Shown: positions 46,409 to 57,914 of the stretch, piece by piece
Layout: every line of letters starts with the position of its first letter
How positions within the stretch are numbered: the stretch's first letter is position 1
Assembly (NCBI GenBank): GCA_019054805.1
Contig: JAHQIY010000006.1
Coordinates: forward strand, 2,356,001 to 2,420,000
Reading direction: 5' to 3'
DNA: 64,000 nucleotides
Source: Brachionus manjavacas
Taxonomy: Eukaryota > Rotifera > Eurotatoria > Ploima > Brachionidae
Made by a program: the position numbers and the translations under genes
Notes under the pieces: generated by a model
Seen by the model: only the letters and a program-made list of their open reading frames with translations
Databases searched by the model: none
Told to the model about the DNA's origin: nothing

Positions 46409-47491
46409 TTAGTAGACATTATTAGACAACTTCGATTTTTGAATTGTGAATACTAATGATGAACCATTGTGAGTAATTCCATCTTCAAAGCTGACTATTC
46501 GGTTTCGACCAGGAACCCCAACCTTTGAAATTCCAAAGAACTCCTTCACTTCAGCTATACAGTTACAAACTTCATTGTAAAAAATTTTATTAAACTTTAA
46601 ATTAATAAAAAATGGAAAAACATGGTTAAAAGCTGAAATATAAGTAGTCACAAAATAAATGATAGTAATCACACCAGTGAAATAGCTCAATTGTGCAGAG
46701 GTTGCACTGTATAATATTTTCGAAAGCTCAAGTGGTACCAAATTTGCCAAAAAAATCGAATTAATAATAATTAAGGATGAAGCAAAATAATACTCGCGTT
46801 GCATTGATCTAGTCTTTTTGAACTTTAGTCTCGACTCTCTTAAAGTTCTAATCAATGTAATATTGGCGTAAAGCATTATTACAAATGGCAACACTGTTCG
46901 CACCATCATATAAAAGAATTCACGAATAAAATATGAAGTTTTGTCTGTGTTACACAATGCCAAAGATTGATTGTTATAAATAATTACCGATCTCTTCAGG
47001 AAAAAGACCGGTATATTTGTCAGGATTATAATGAAGAGGACCGTGAACAAAATAGTCAGCAGAATTTTTTTATTTTTGTTAAATTTAAATTGTTTGTGCA
47101 CATACTTGATGCATGCTAGCCTATCTAGAGTAACTATAACATTTAGCCACGCTGATGCTTGAAAAGAAACTCTTAAAAACAGATTAAAAAAAATGCAGGT
47201 AAACGAAGACACCAGGACTAGGTCAATACCAAGCGATTGAGTGAAAAATTGAGCAAATAGGTTGGTTAATGCGATTGAGTCCATAATGGCTATAACTTGA
47301 AAATAGAATCCCATTGTTCCTTTTTCAAAAGTTTTTCTCGAAAAAACTATAAAAGAAAAAAAATTGAAGAATAGACCAAATGGAACAATTGATAAATTAG
47401 CGTAGAAAAGAAAGCTATTTGAAGTACGGTATGCCCATATAAAGTAATTTACTACAGAATCATTCGAAACTATGTTTTGCATTTTTGACAA
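46409..47491 (-). CDS. Rhodopsin-class G protein-coupled receptor
   Basis: A single-exon frame of 360 residues with seven hydrophobic segments at about residues 28-50, 65-85, 95-125, 140-165, 192-215, 238-260 and 270-300. The N-terminus has NDS, a possible glycosylation site. TM3 starts after a Cys (ext. loop 1 side) and ends LDRLACI, a DRY-like box with Leu-Asp-Arg; a second Cys lies in extracellular loop 2 (ALCNTDK), giving the usual disulfide. TM7 has NHVFPFFIN in place of NPxxY. A long Ser/Lys tail follows. It resembles invertebrate orphan peptide receptors (FMRFamide-receptor-like group); ligand unknown. Single-exon structure is common for lineage-expanded receptors. Part of its 3' end is duplicated in inverted orientation at 47983-48170. 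Confidence 0.87.
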   Translation of the reverse strand: MSKMQNIVSNDSVVNYFIWAYRTSNSFLFYANLSIVPFGLFFNFFSFIVFSRKTFEKGTMGFYFQVIAIMDSIALTNLFAQFFTQSLGIDLVLVSSFTCIFFNLFLRVSFQASAWLNVIVTLDRLACIKYVHKQFKFNKNKKILLTILFTVLFIIILTNIPVFFLKRSVIIYNNQSLALCNTDKTSYFIREFFYMMVRTVLPFVIMLYANITLIRTLRESRLKFKKTRSMQREYYFASSLIIINSIFLANLVPLELSKILYSATSAQLSYFTGVITIIYFVTTYISAFNHVFPFFINLKFNKIFYNEVCNCIAEVKEFFGISKVGVPGRNRIVSFEDGITHNGSSLVFTIQKSKLSNNVY

Positions 47492-47982
47492 AAATTTTTT
47501 ATTGTTAAGATATTTTTCAACTTTTTTATTTTAAATAAAAATTTAATAATCATTTTATTCAAATATTTGGTTTAAATAAGTCAAAAAGCTGGCAATTATT
47601 TTTTTCAATTGTCACAAATTAGTATTATTTAAGAAGAAAAATAAGCTAAATTATTTGGTTGAAGAGAGATTTTTGTTTAATTTTTATCTAATTTTTTGCA
47701 GCATACGTCAATAGAAATTTTCAATTAACTAAAATTATTAAGTTAATATCAACTAATTAATATTCATGTTATAAAAGACATGAATTATTGTCTAGGATAA
47801 AGGAGAACGTCAAAAAATTTTCATTTTTTTATTTTATATAATTGTGAAATTTTCATTTTGTAGTATTTAAGTAAATTCTAGAAAAACTAAAATTTTTTAA
47901 AAATACAGGTCTTAAGTCATTAAATAAAACATAAATTATAGATTTTTATTTGTTTGAACAAAATGAAAATTTACAAAAAAAT
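47492..47982. other. AT-rich upstream region of the GPCR
   Basis: No other feature seen; would contain the receptor's promoter. Confidence 0.45.
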
Positions 47983-48170
47983 TGGGCTATTTCACTGGTG
48001 TGAAATATTGTAACTTTTAACCATGTTTTTCCATTTTTTATTAATTTAAAGTTTAATAAAATTTTTTACAATGAAGTTTGTAACTGTATAGCTGAAGTGA
48101 AGGAGTTCTTTGGAATTTCAAAGGTTGGGGTTCCTGGTCGAAACCGAATAGTCAACTTTGAAGGTTGAAT
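47983..48170 (+). pseudogene. Inverted partial duplicate of the GPCR 3' end
   Basis: Nearly identical to the reverse complement of the GPCR coding region around 46500-46690 (TM6-TM7 loop to C-terminal tail: HVFPFF, then EVCNCIAEVKEFFGISKVGV). About 35 bp inside TM7 is missing and replaced by about 9 bp, and a stop follows the NRIVNFE segment. It lies 0.5 kb upstream of the gene in opposite orientation, so the two copies form a large inverted repeat around the receptor. Confidence 0.85.
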
Positions 48171-49141
48171 TACTAATTATATCTTTGAATAATCTTGATG
48201 ACAATTTTAAAACTTTTTAGATAACAAATTTTCTTGCAAGAAAATTACTTCGGAAAATGTTAAAATTGAAAAAAAAAAATAATAAAAAGATTGAACTACC
48301 TCATTTACCTTGCCTTCTTTAGAATAAGAGTAACTTTTAAAACAACAATTTAAAAATAATTAGCTCGTCAAAAATAAATTCAATGAAGAATTAAGAAAAT
48401 CGACTTGAAAGCATCTCAAGGGACAAAAGAAAAATAGAACATGAAGGAACCGATTAGCTTAAAATTTAAGTTGAAAATGTTTCAATTAGAATAAAAATAA
48501 AATTTAAAAAATTTTAAACTATTTAAAAATCATTTAAATATATCTCATTATCTATCTATTCGTCATTTCTTTCGTATCTGTAATTTTTGTTTTATCTTTA
48601 TTTTAAATTGATAAGAAACAATTATGTGGAATTTATAAAATATTAATAAAAAATTTTTAACGGAAAAATTGCCAGATTTGAATATTTTATCTAACTTAGA
48701 TTGCAAAGATTTGGATTCTCTAGATATTTATATCTAATGATCAAATAATTTATCTTCAGGAACATATCTTAAAATTTGAGATAACAAATTTACAAAAATC
48801 ATTGATCTTAGAATAAGAAAAGATTATTCTTATATTTTTTTTGTAACAGAAAAAAGATGGAACACCTTCACCTATAATAAGGGCGTGGGTAAATACGTTT
48901 GTTTTCAATTAGCTTCGCTCCAAAATTTTAAACTTTAGATGGTAAACATCGACATTATCAGACAATGAGAATTAAAAACAGGTTTAAATCTTCCTTTTTT
49001 AAAAAATTTATTTTAACTAAACCAATTAATAATAAAATTTTTTATATTTATTTAAAAATTCTTATCTCTACCCTTAATTTACTAATTGAAAATTAAAAAA
49101 ATATCAATCCAAATTAATTTTTTAATTCTTAAAGTCAAATA
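48171..49141. other. AT-rich gap, no gene seen
   Basis: No coding or repeat signal recognised. Confidence 0.5.
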
Positions 49142-52100
49142 TTAGAAGAAAATTAATATTAAATTTCTCAAAAATGATAAAAATATTGAAATTATATAAG
49201 AAATAATCTCGTCTAAAAAAGTTCCAGATGGAGATGCAGTTGTAGATCTCTCAGGATTATTTGATGAAGTTTGGGTAATTGAATAAATTATTGAAGATTT
49301 CATTGTTGAAGATTGAGTTGATGAAGATTTTGTTGTGGCATCAATTGTTGTAGATTTAGTAGAAGTTGATTCCATTGTGTATGAAATAGGTGTTTCACAA
49401 TTAAATCCTGTAAATCCATCAGGACACTCACATCTATATCCTAAGAGATTAGTAGCATTTGATATATCGAAACAGGTCCCGCCATTTAAGCATATATCAG
49501 AACTGCTAGCACAAGTAACTGGTCGAGCTTTAGGAACAAACATTGATAATTTTAGTAAATTCATAAATCTAAGATTACTTTGACAAGTTGCACAGCATTC
49601 ATCCTTTACTGCCCCTGACTCAAAATTTGCCATTTCGCATACATCTAAAAAGTCGCCACAATTGCTGTATTTATCATTACAATTGGAATATTTATATTCT
49701 AAAAAAAAGTGTTTTCTCTAAACTATTAGATTTTCATTTTAAACATACTCAAACAAGTGAAACAGCAGCTTGTTTGGCCACTATTTGACGAGCAAAAAGC
49801 AGCTTCAGATTTTCCATTATTTGCCAAAATTGAAATAAATTCGGAACATGAAACATAACGTGATGGTAAAGTGATGCCTAAAGTACCAGTTTGGACAAGT
49901 TCATCACCAAAGGGACAAACTGAAGCTGAAGTTAATGAGCTTGAAGTGCATGCACCCAAAATGCATACCTTTTTATTGTTTAAATAATTAATTAAAACCG
50001 ACTTTAAATACGGTTTTTAAAGTGTTTTTCAAAAACTTTAAATAAATAAGACTTTGAATGATTTTAAAATTTTTAATTAAACAAAAATCCATCAATGACT
50101 CAGGATATTTTTTTTTTTAATTTTTAGACATGAAAACTCAAAAGCTTTGTTGAAATTTTTTTTTTTAGAGGATCAATTAAAAAAAAAATTTTTCTAAATT
50201 TGAATTCATCATTTACCTAGTGCAATACGAAAATCACTTTTTATTTAACTGTTTTGTTTAATATTTTCAAAATCACGGTTGTTTAACAGTCCCAACTCTA
50301 AGTCAAAGTCATTAAAATTAAGATCCGGACTCTCACTTGACTTAAAACTTGTGACATCTTCATCAGTTCAAGATTACAATAATATTAATTAAATGATAGT
50401 TTGGTTTTTTTAGACTTTGGAGTAATAATGGTAAATTTTAGTTATGTATTTTTTTTTGAAAAAATAAATTAGTAATAAAATACTAAAATTTTGTCGTAAA
50501 AAAAAGAGCTCTTTTTAAAATTTACTTTTACTTTTATCTTAATTAAATTTTAAAGTAGATATTGGGTTAGTCGATTCTAAAACTTTCTCATGTAATTCAA
50601 GAAAAAAAGGCTCTTTGATGCTTTTATTAGACTTAAAAAATTAATTTTATTTTAAATTCAATTAGTTTTCTTTTGAAATCTTTGAAAAATAAAAATTTTT
50701 TTTTAAATAGATTTAATAATTTTTAATTTTTTTAAAAAATATCAAATAATGTAATTAGATAGCAAAAGCAACTCCAGTTTATTTTTTTAGATAAATTTGT
50801 AATATTGCACTTATTTCATGCTTTTTCAAAATTGAATGAAAATTTATACTTAAAGAAGAAAAATTATATTTTGATTTTTTTTAACAAAAACTTAGGGTAA
50901 AAAACTTGTTTTATATTGAAACCGGTTTTTCCTAAGATCGGTTTTATCTTGATTACCAAGAGTCCTGTTTAAAATACTAAAATTTACTTTTCCCGATCCA
51001 CATGTAGTTCCTTCAGCTGCCGGGCTTGAAGCGTAACAAGTTTGTTCGTTATTCGATTTTCTGCAATAAAGCTGTCTGCATATATTATCTGATAAAAACT
51101 AAATAGAATAAAATGGACAATAGTTTTTTATTTATTAAAAAGGTAAATAAATTTTTACATGGCAGAAAGTACTACTGTCACCATTTAACATTCTACATTG
51201 TTCGTTTGGACCGTAAATTTGACCAGTTAGTGAGAAATTAGTTTTTAAAAATTCTTGTGGAAGTTCTAGTGAATTATTTGTCAAACATTGTGAATAATCA
51301 GTTGTAGAGCTAAGCGACAAGATAAATAATCTTTCGAATCTAAATTTTATCCTACCCTTCTGATATTAATAGAGATTTAAATTGGGCTATTGAGCAAGAG
51401 GAAAATCGTTGCATGTTTTGAATTTTTTCAAAATTTTGTACTGGAGTCATTATGAAATAATCGGTCAAGGGGCAAGACTCTGCTCCTGTTTCTCCATCAT
51501 GGACTGAACCTAAATTATGACCAAGTTCATGAGCGATTGTCTTTAAAAAATTATTTATCATTATTTTCTTAAATTTAAAAAAAATTATACATAAATACTA
51601 CTGAAACCACTATTTTCTTCTGATATTGAATATCTGATCGATGTACACATACCATTCAAATAAGCCAAGCCAGCTATTCCTTTTCTTGTTTCTGGATCAC
51701 TATTAGGTTGTCCCCATAGGTCTTTTCTTTAAAAAATATTGCTGAGATATAAATAGAGTTGATTTTAAGTCACAAGTCATTACTCAAATGAAATTTACTA
51801 TAAAGTTTGCATAACTTAAATAAACCTTCTGACCAAATTCTACAAATTTTCTCTCCACTACAAAATCAATTAAAAAACAATTGCAGATTTTTCGCAGAAG
51901 CTAAATTTAGGTGATACAGACTTTGTAAAAAATGTTTCATTTAACAGAACAATTTTTTTTTAAGTTTTTGAATTTTATCTAATGAATATTGTTTACTACT
52001 TAAAGAAATAAGACTGAATATCTTAATGTGAACTTCAAGCTCATTTCCTTGGGTAATTACCAAGAGTAATTACCATCAAAACAATGTTGAAGCAATTTTT

Positions 52101-55100
52101 TTATTTTAAAAAGAAACAAACTTAGATTTAACTTATCTTCAATTATTCTAATTATTTTATTAATTCTAAAAATTTTATTTTTTTTTATTTAAGTCTAATT
52201 TTTGACTTAAATATTGGATAGTTTAAGTCAATTTCTAAAATTTAAATAAAAAATTTTTATAACACAATTTGGAAGGATTAACTCCTAAAGGAATGAACTT
52301 ACTAAAATAAGAAGTAGACATGAGTTTAAAATGTATGAAGGATATGAAATAGAAAATTTAGATATTTAGAATTAAAAACGATTTTAAGATCCTTTATGAT
52401 TTATAAAATCCAGGATAATATTTTAAAAATTTTAATATTTTTTTAATTTGGAATAATATTTAGGATGGAAAATTTTTTTCAAAAAAATATTTTTTTTTTT
52501 CGGAATTTTTTTTAAAAAATCCAAAATTCAAATTATATTTTTCAAGCTGGTTAAATAAAGTCACAATTATTTGGTTAAAAAGATCTAAGTTGATGACAAC
52601 CAAAAATAGGACTTTAAAAGAGTTAATCTAGGCAAAACATTTTTTGGCTGTAAAATATCCATTTTTGTGCATAGTGGGAATTAATGATAATAAATGTAAA
52701 TATTTTTATAATAAATATTAGTCGTAATAAATATGTTTTTTAAAACATCAATTTGAATTTTGGCGATATCACTAAAAAATTTCAATTTCGAAATTTGATT
52801 AAATGTTAATAACTTTGATTTTAAATTTCGAATAAAAATAGCCAATTCTTGAAAATTAAAGGTACTTGTAATTAAATATAATGAATTCAAACCAAAAATG
52901 AGACCGACTCAAGTTTTTTGAAAACAAAATTAAATTTAAAAGATACCTTTTTCATTTTTTATTTTTTCTAATTTTAAGTATCATTAAATTTGAACACTGT
53001 TAATATTAATTTTTCACTGAATATTAGTTATATTTTTTTTTTAATTATAATTAATTCTAAAGCATTTGTTTTCAATTAAATAAAAAAGATTGACATAATC
53101 TTACTAATGAAAAAATAGAATTTAAATTGAAGAATTAATTAGATGGATTTTTTCTCAATCTTATTACTAAGTCCAAACAAAAACCTATAAAAACGAATTC
53201 GTTCTTTAAATATGTTACATTCCTAGTAGTAACTAAGATTATGAAACTGAAGGAAATTTGAACAGAGCATGTAAACCATGAATTTATCTACAAATATAGG
53301 CTTTAGAAAATATAAAATTTATTGTGATAATTTTTTTTAACCAAAATCTTGTTAAAGACCTATTTTTAAATCTTGTTAAAATTAAATTTTTGTGAAATTA
53401 AATAAAATTAACAAAATTTAACAGCTATTTAAGTCTTCTGAGTAGCGTATGTTTTAGGTTAAATTTTTCGGCTTTATATCTTGAATCATTATGAAAACTT
53501 TTTTTTACGAAATTTTTCAAAAATTATTATTTTGCATTATTTCAACCAAATAATAATACACCTATTTAAACCTCAATTTTGGATTGACCTTATTTGAAAT
53601 TTTTTAAAACCTTTAAAAATTGAACAAACTAATATTTTGTTGTCAAAATAATAGCTTTTGATTGTCTTTGCTATTTTTTTCGATTAATGATTCAAGATAT
53701 AAATTTAATTAAAATAAAATTAAATTTAATCATTTAAATCTCATGTAATTGAGCTGAAATTTTTTATCAATTTTTGTATTTAAATTAAATAAATTAAATG
53801 CTAATTTTTTTCGATTAAATTTAATAATTTAATAAAATAGATAAAAAATTTAAGCTTTGATTAGATGAGACTTATCTAATATTTATTTTGATTTTAAGCC
53901 TGATAGATATAAATGCATTAGAGTTGTTTAAAAGTCCCAAATTGAAGTCCAAATCATTAAAAAAAAAGTCCAACACTCGCTTGGCATCCATAATAACAAC
54001 CTGGAACCGCAAAAATATCATTTCCTGGAACGGAAGAAATTTCATTAGTCCCTTCAAATTCATTGAACGCAAAAAATTTCTCACGATCATGTTAAGCAAA
54101 AAAAAAGACTGGAAAAAACGCCTTGACTGTCGTTGAGAATTAGGCGAAAATTTTCGTGATCTTCCGTTCCTGAATAATTACTCTACATGATAAAACAGGA
54201 ATATTTATTTGAATAATTTTTAAAACCAGAGAAAAAATTGACTTTGGAATCTCGGAATGTCGCGTCATCAAGAATAAGACCATTCATTATTTTAAAATAC
54301 TTTCAGAATTTTTCTAGTCATTATATTCATCTTGAAAAAAAAAAAGTCCGGACTTGGACTTAAGTTGAGACTTGTAGCTTTTAAACAACTCTGAAATGCA
54401 CTATTCGGATACCGAATAGAACAGAATTATTCGGCCTTCATCTAACTTCAAGAAAGCTGGATTATTTTTTTCAATTTTTGAAATAATTTTATTTAATAAA
54501 TCATACTTAAGTAAAGCCATAGCATGATCGTAAGTAAATGGAAATGTCTTTGACTCCATGTAATCTTTGAACTTATTAAGAGCTGACGAAGCGACAATTA
54601 CTTCTTTTCCATCATAAGTTGGGTACTGAGGATCACCAGTGATAGACGAATCTGCCCAGGTTGATTCCAAGGGATCCTTGTGAGAATCAAAAATATTTTT
54701 TTTTAGATTTTAAATGATATTACAGTTAAAAATAAGAAATTAGTCAAAAGAATGTTGATTTTCATTTGTAAATCATTTTTGAATGAATTTTGATATTTTT
54801 GATCAACCTTTTAAAAAGATTTAATAAAATTTTGTGTAATTTGTAATTATCTTAAACTGAATGTATCAAATGGCTAAAGTAAACTCTCATTTGATTAAAA
54901 ACGAAGTCCTGGTCCATAGATCTACTTATTCTTTTGTGGTCCTCAAAAACTGAAGAGTCAGTGACAATTAATGTTTCTACATTGTAAATAATCGGTCCAT
55001 TCTCAATTCGTGTTTGCTTGCTTTTTTTAAATTAAGTTTTGATTTTCTTTAAATTTAGTTTACTTTTTTGGTTTATTTTTTGTTTTTGATTCACCTGTAA

Positions 55101-55907
55101 CTAAAATTTAAAAATAAATTTAAATTTTTTTTTTAAAAATACACTTTTCTCAATTATGTAGTCTCTAACATCTGGCGGACTTATGTAAGCATGAGTATTG
55201 ATTTGGTCATTTGAATTTCTTTTCTGGAAGGCATGATAGAATTCATTAGTTTTGACAGCTAAAAAATAATTAAAAGATTTTTGTCAATTTTTATTTAAAT
55301 TACTATTTCTTTTGCGTCTGTTGGAAATCTTTACTGGATAAATTTCATATGTTTTATTTGGCTCATTTTTTGAATCCAATTTGGCAATCTTAAAAATACG
55401 ATAGAAATTTTTTGTGTTTAATTAAAATTTGTTTACCAATCTAAATGAGTCGGTCGAGTTCAAATTGTTTTTGATTAAAGTAGCATGGGCTTCTCCTTTG
55501 GAGTCAACGTAATGTTCAAACTCCTATGGAAATTAAAAAATAAATTAAACAATTCTTAACTCTTGTTTTACTTCAGGATTTTTCAATCCATATTTAATGG
55601 TATTTCCTTCTTTATCAATTATATATATATCAGGATATTTTTTGGACTCTTTTGTAAAATTAATTTCAAATTTTTCGTCATTGGTTTCAAAATTTAAAAT
55701 GAATCCGTTTGGTAATTGATTGGAATCTTTATCAGTACCTAAGATCCCAAAATTTTTTGCAAATTTCAATTCAACCTTATCATCTTAATATATTTTAAAT
55801 AATTTAATTAGTAAATATATATGAAGGTTACTTTGATTGTAGAAAAAGGCTCTACATAGCCCAAAACTTGTGAGCAATAAGGCAAATAGCAAGAAAAAAT
55901 TTCTCAT
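49142..55907 (-). CDS. ADAM/reprolysin-type metalloprotease with EGF domain
   Basis: About a dozen short exons read from ATG 55907. The N-terminus is a signal peptide (RNFFLLFALLLTSFGLC), followed by a propeptide exon (55783-55572) and others up to about 54960. The protease domain starts with VETLIVTDSSVFEDHKR. Next come DHAMALLKK (54675-54507 exon), DLWGQ..GLAYLNGMC (51726 on), and the zinc site HELGHNLGSVHD with a downstream Met (IMTP) at 51350-51560. A 46-nt intron leads to a Cys-rich part (CRQLYC..GTTCGSGK), two ShK-like Cys clusters, an EGF domain (NGGTC..GYRCECPDGFTGFNC), a Thr/Ser-rich stalk and a hydrophobic C-terminus, either a membrane or GPI anchor. No disintegrin domain was seen. 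Likely a secreted or cell-surface protease. The largest intron (51727-54506) holds a hAT-type MITE. Exon joins were checked by phase for most, not all, introns. Confidence 0.88.
50262..50362 (+). repeat. hAT-MITE-related repeat in protease intron
   Basis: GGTTGTTTAACAGTCCCAAC followed by TAAGTCAAAGTCATTAAAA resembles the left end of the MITE at 53919 (GAGTTGTTTAAAAGTCCCAA). Only one end is recognisable. Confidence 0.45.
53919..54393. mobile_element. hAT-type MITE in metalloprotease intron
   Basis: Ends TAGAGTTGTTTAAAAG (53919) and, inward from 54393, CAGAGTTGTTTAAAAG are inverted repeats that also share AAGTCCAA words. Flanks AAATGCAT (53911-53918) and AAATGCAC (54394-54401) match 7 of 8 positions, fitting the 8-bp hAT duplication, and the CAGAGTTG start fits hAT termini. 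475 bp, no transposase. Lies 114 bp inside the intron after the exon ending at 54507. Open frames across it (53872-54136) are not genes. Confidence 0.8.
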
Positions 55908-57029
55908 TTTTATTTTAAATAAATTTAATCAAATTGATTTAAAAGCTTTGGAATTTATACTTTCGCTAATGTTTAGAATTTTGTTCGAAATTTTGAGCTA
56001 GTCTTTATTAGGCAAAAAGCGTTATATAAATTATGTTTGATTGAAAAAGAATTTCATGCTTTTAGCCAAAGTCAAATTGTCTGAATTTTGTTTTTTTTTT
56101 TTGAAGATTTTCAAAATTAGTTTTCAATTGTTATTTAAAGCCACTATTTTCAAGTTTTTAAAACATTTTTCAAATTTTTAATTTTATTTGTTTCTAATAA
56201 CAATCCAAATTTAGGACCAGATTTTTTTAGCAGTTTTTATTTTTGGTGCAATGGCATCATTTGTTTATCAAAAGAAAATCATGCTTTACAAATTAATTGA
56301 AAATTCTAAATCTGAAGTAGGTATTGAAAGTGATATTAGAATAAACAAGTATGGAAAGTTCTGACAAATTTCAATTAATTTCGGTCCAAGATTTTAATTC
56401 TGTTCCAAGAAATAAAGTCGAAAAAATACGAAGACCTCAACTTCACGAGGGGCATTTGAACGGTTGAGCACTCTATAGGAAAGATCCTAGAATTTAATTC
56501 TAAATTGCGCTTGAAAGAAAGTGGTGGGCGCCGGAAGGCGGGCCTTTTATTCTGGTTAAAAAGAGTGTCCCGTAAATTTTTTTGGGTTCTTTCTTTTTTT
56601 AGAGATCTGTGCAGCAAAAACTAAAAGCCCTATGGCTTAGGTCTAAATTGCGCCTGGAAGAGAATAATATTTTGTTCTAGAAAACACTTGAAAAGAGTTT
56701 ATTTAATTATTCCTTCGGTCTATAAGGGGTGATCCGTGTTTTAGCAATAACCGCTAGGAATGGTATTGCGAAGCAATTTGAAAACAAAATTTAAGTCCAA
56801 ACGATGATGATGAAGATATATTTTAGATATATTATGATATATATGTCATAGTTTTTTTGGATAATGCGTAAATATCGATAATAACGTTACTAGACGTTAA
56901 TTTTGAAATAAATAGAATTATCAATTTTTCCTGTTTTTTCTATTTTTCTCGTAATATACTGAAATTAAAAAGATAAATAAAGTAATAATCTGAAATAAAT
57001 GAAATAAAGCGTAAATATTGATAAAAAGT
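55908..57029. other. Gap with an exon-like patch and a GC-richer unknown
   Basis: At 56215-56363 an acceptor-like TTTAG is followed by a 49-codon frame (IFLAVFIFGAMASFVYQKKI) with one hydrophobic segment, ending at TGA; it could be a last exon of a small membrane protein. From 56375 to about 56780 the sequence is richer in G+C than the flanks and contains two related words (AATTGCGCTTGAAAGA / AATTGCGCCTGGAAGA), suggesting an old mobile element, but no motif was recognised. Confidence 0.35.
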
Positions 57030-57440
57030 TTATTTATTGGAGCAAATTGTATTTGATCCATGACAAATGGAATTACACAAGAGATTCGATTTTCTACAAC
57101 CGCATCGATTTGTAATACATTGAGATGTACTATTGCATCTTACCATTCCTTGACCACAAGTCAGCCCTTTATCGACATCTAGGATCGGCAGCGCAACAAA
57201 ATCACCCATTTTTTTTCCTGTAAATACTTTTCATTTCTTGTATTACCTCAGCTTGCTTCTTCGGACTCTGACGATCATTATCACGAATTCCAAGTAGTCT
57301 ATTAGTAGCAGATTCAATTTTTTCGACTGGTTATTGGATGTGTTATATTGATTCAATCAGATCATTTAGTTCATATTCTTTTGGGTCTAATTTATCTATT
57401 TGACCATCAACGTCATCAGTACATTTTTTTTCCTTTTTTT
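57030..57440 (-). pseudogene. KRBA2/Ginger-like integrase, C-terminal end
   Basis: Read on the minus strand from about 57440. A spacer ends RQSPKKQAEVIQEMKSIYRK, then after a one-base slip in an A-run comes MGDFVALPILDVDKG. It jumps directly to GQGM.RCN and a Cys-rich end with the CITNRCGCRKSNLLCNSICH pattern, stop at 57030. This order (spacer, GDxVxxPxPxVD box, GQGFxxC, CxTxRCxCRK..CNSxCH) is that of transposon-derived KRBA2/SCAND3-type proteins from Ginger-like DNA transposons with a retroviral-type integrase core. An internal deletion removes most of the part between the two boxes; two stops lie upstream. Confidence 0.72.
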
Positions 57441-57553
57441 TTATTTAGAAATATTTATATCAAAATCTACTATTACATATATAGATTACGGGGAACGGAC
57501 ATCTCGAAAAAAAAAAACCTCGAAAGGTAAAAATCTCGAAAAAAAAAGTCTTA

Positions 57554-57853
57554 TCAATTAATTTTTAATGCTTCACACATCCCATCAATGAATAAATCAA
57601 TCCGATCTTTTTGATCTTTATAGTCTACTACTGACTCTGTTTCGATATCGATATTAAAAGCGTCCAAAATGTTTTCGTTTTCTGGTTCGGTTATAACAAC
57701 GTCACTAGAGCACGCTCGATAAATAAGATCATTAAGTTCGACCGACGATACTTGTTTACTAATCTGACGTTTTGTTGTTTTAGTCGCAACGAGTTCACTT
57801 GGTTTATAATTTTTGTTCGATCGAAGTTTATTAACAAACGGCGAATTATTCAT
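57554..57853 (-). CDS. Orphan 99-residue protein inside a DNA element
   Basis: Uninterrupted minus-strand frame from ATG 57853 to a stop at 57556-57554, filling most of the element's own DNA. Acidic C-terminal half (pI low by eye), Lys/Asn/Ser-rich N-terminal half, no hydrophobic segment, no metal-binding or nuclease motif recognised. It starts just at the point where the LINE inserted, so the original upstream coding part or promoter may be displaced. Could be a remnant of a transposase, a captured host exon, or a small regulatory protein. Confidence 0.45.
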   Translation of the reverse strand: MNNSPFVNKLRSNKNYKPSELVATKTTKRQISKQVSSVELNDLIYRACSSDVVITEPENENILDAFNIDIETESVVDYKDQKDRIDLFIDGMCEALKIN

Positions 57854-57914
57854 TTTATGATTAAATCTAAAGTAAAGTAAGTGTTATTAAAAACAAATGT
57901 TACAACTTTATTAG

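Noticed and set aside
52681..52890. 69-codon minus-strand frame in the protease intron
   Set aside because: Lies within the 51727-54506 intron, AT-run translation with no motif or flanking splice sites.
54401..54506. C-terminal extension of the metalloprotease exon to a stop near 54410
   Set aside because: Donor GTATGA at 54506 joins in phase to the DLWG exon at 51726, so this stretch is read-through into the intron.
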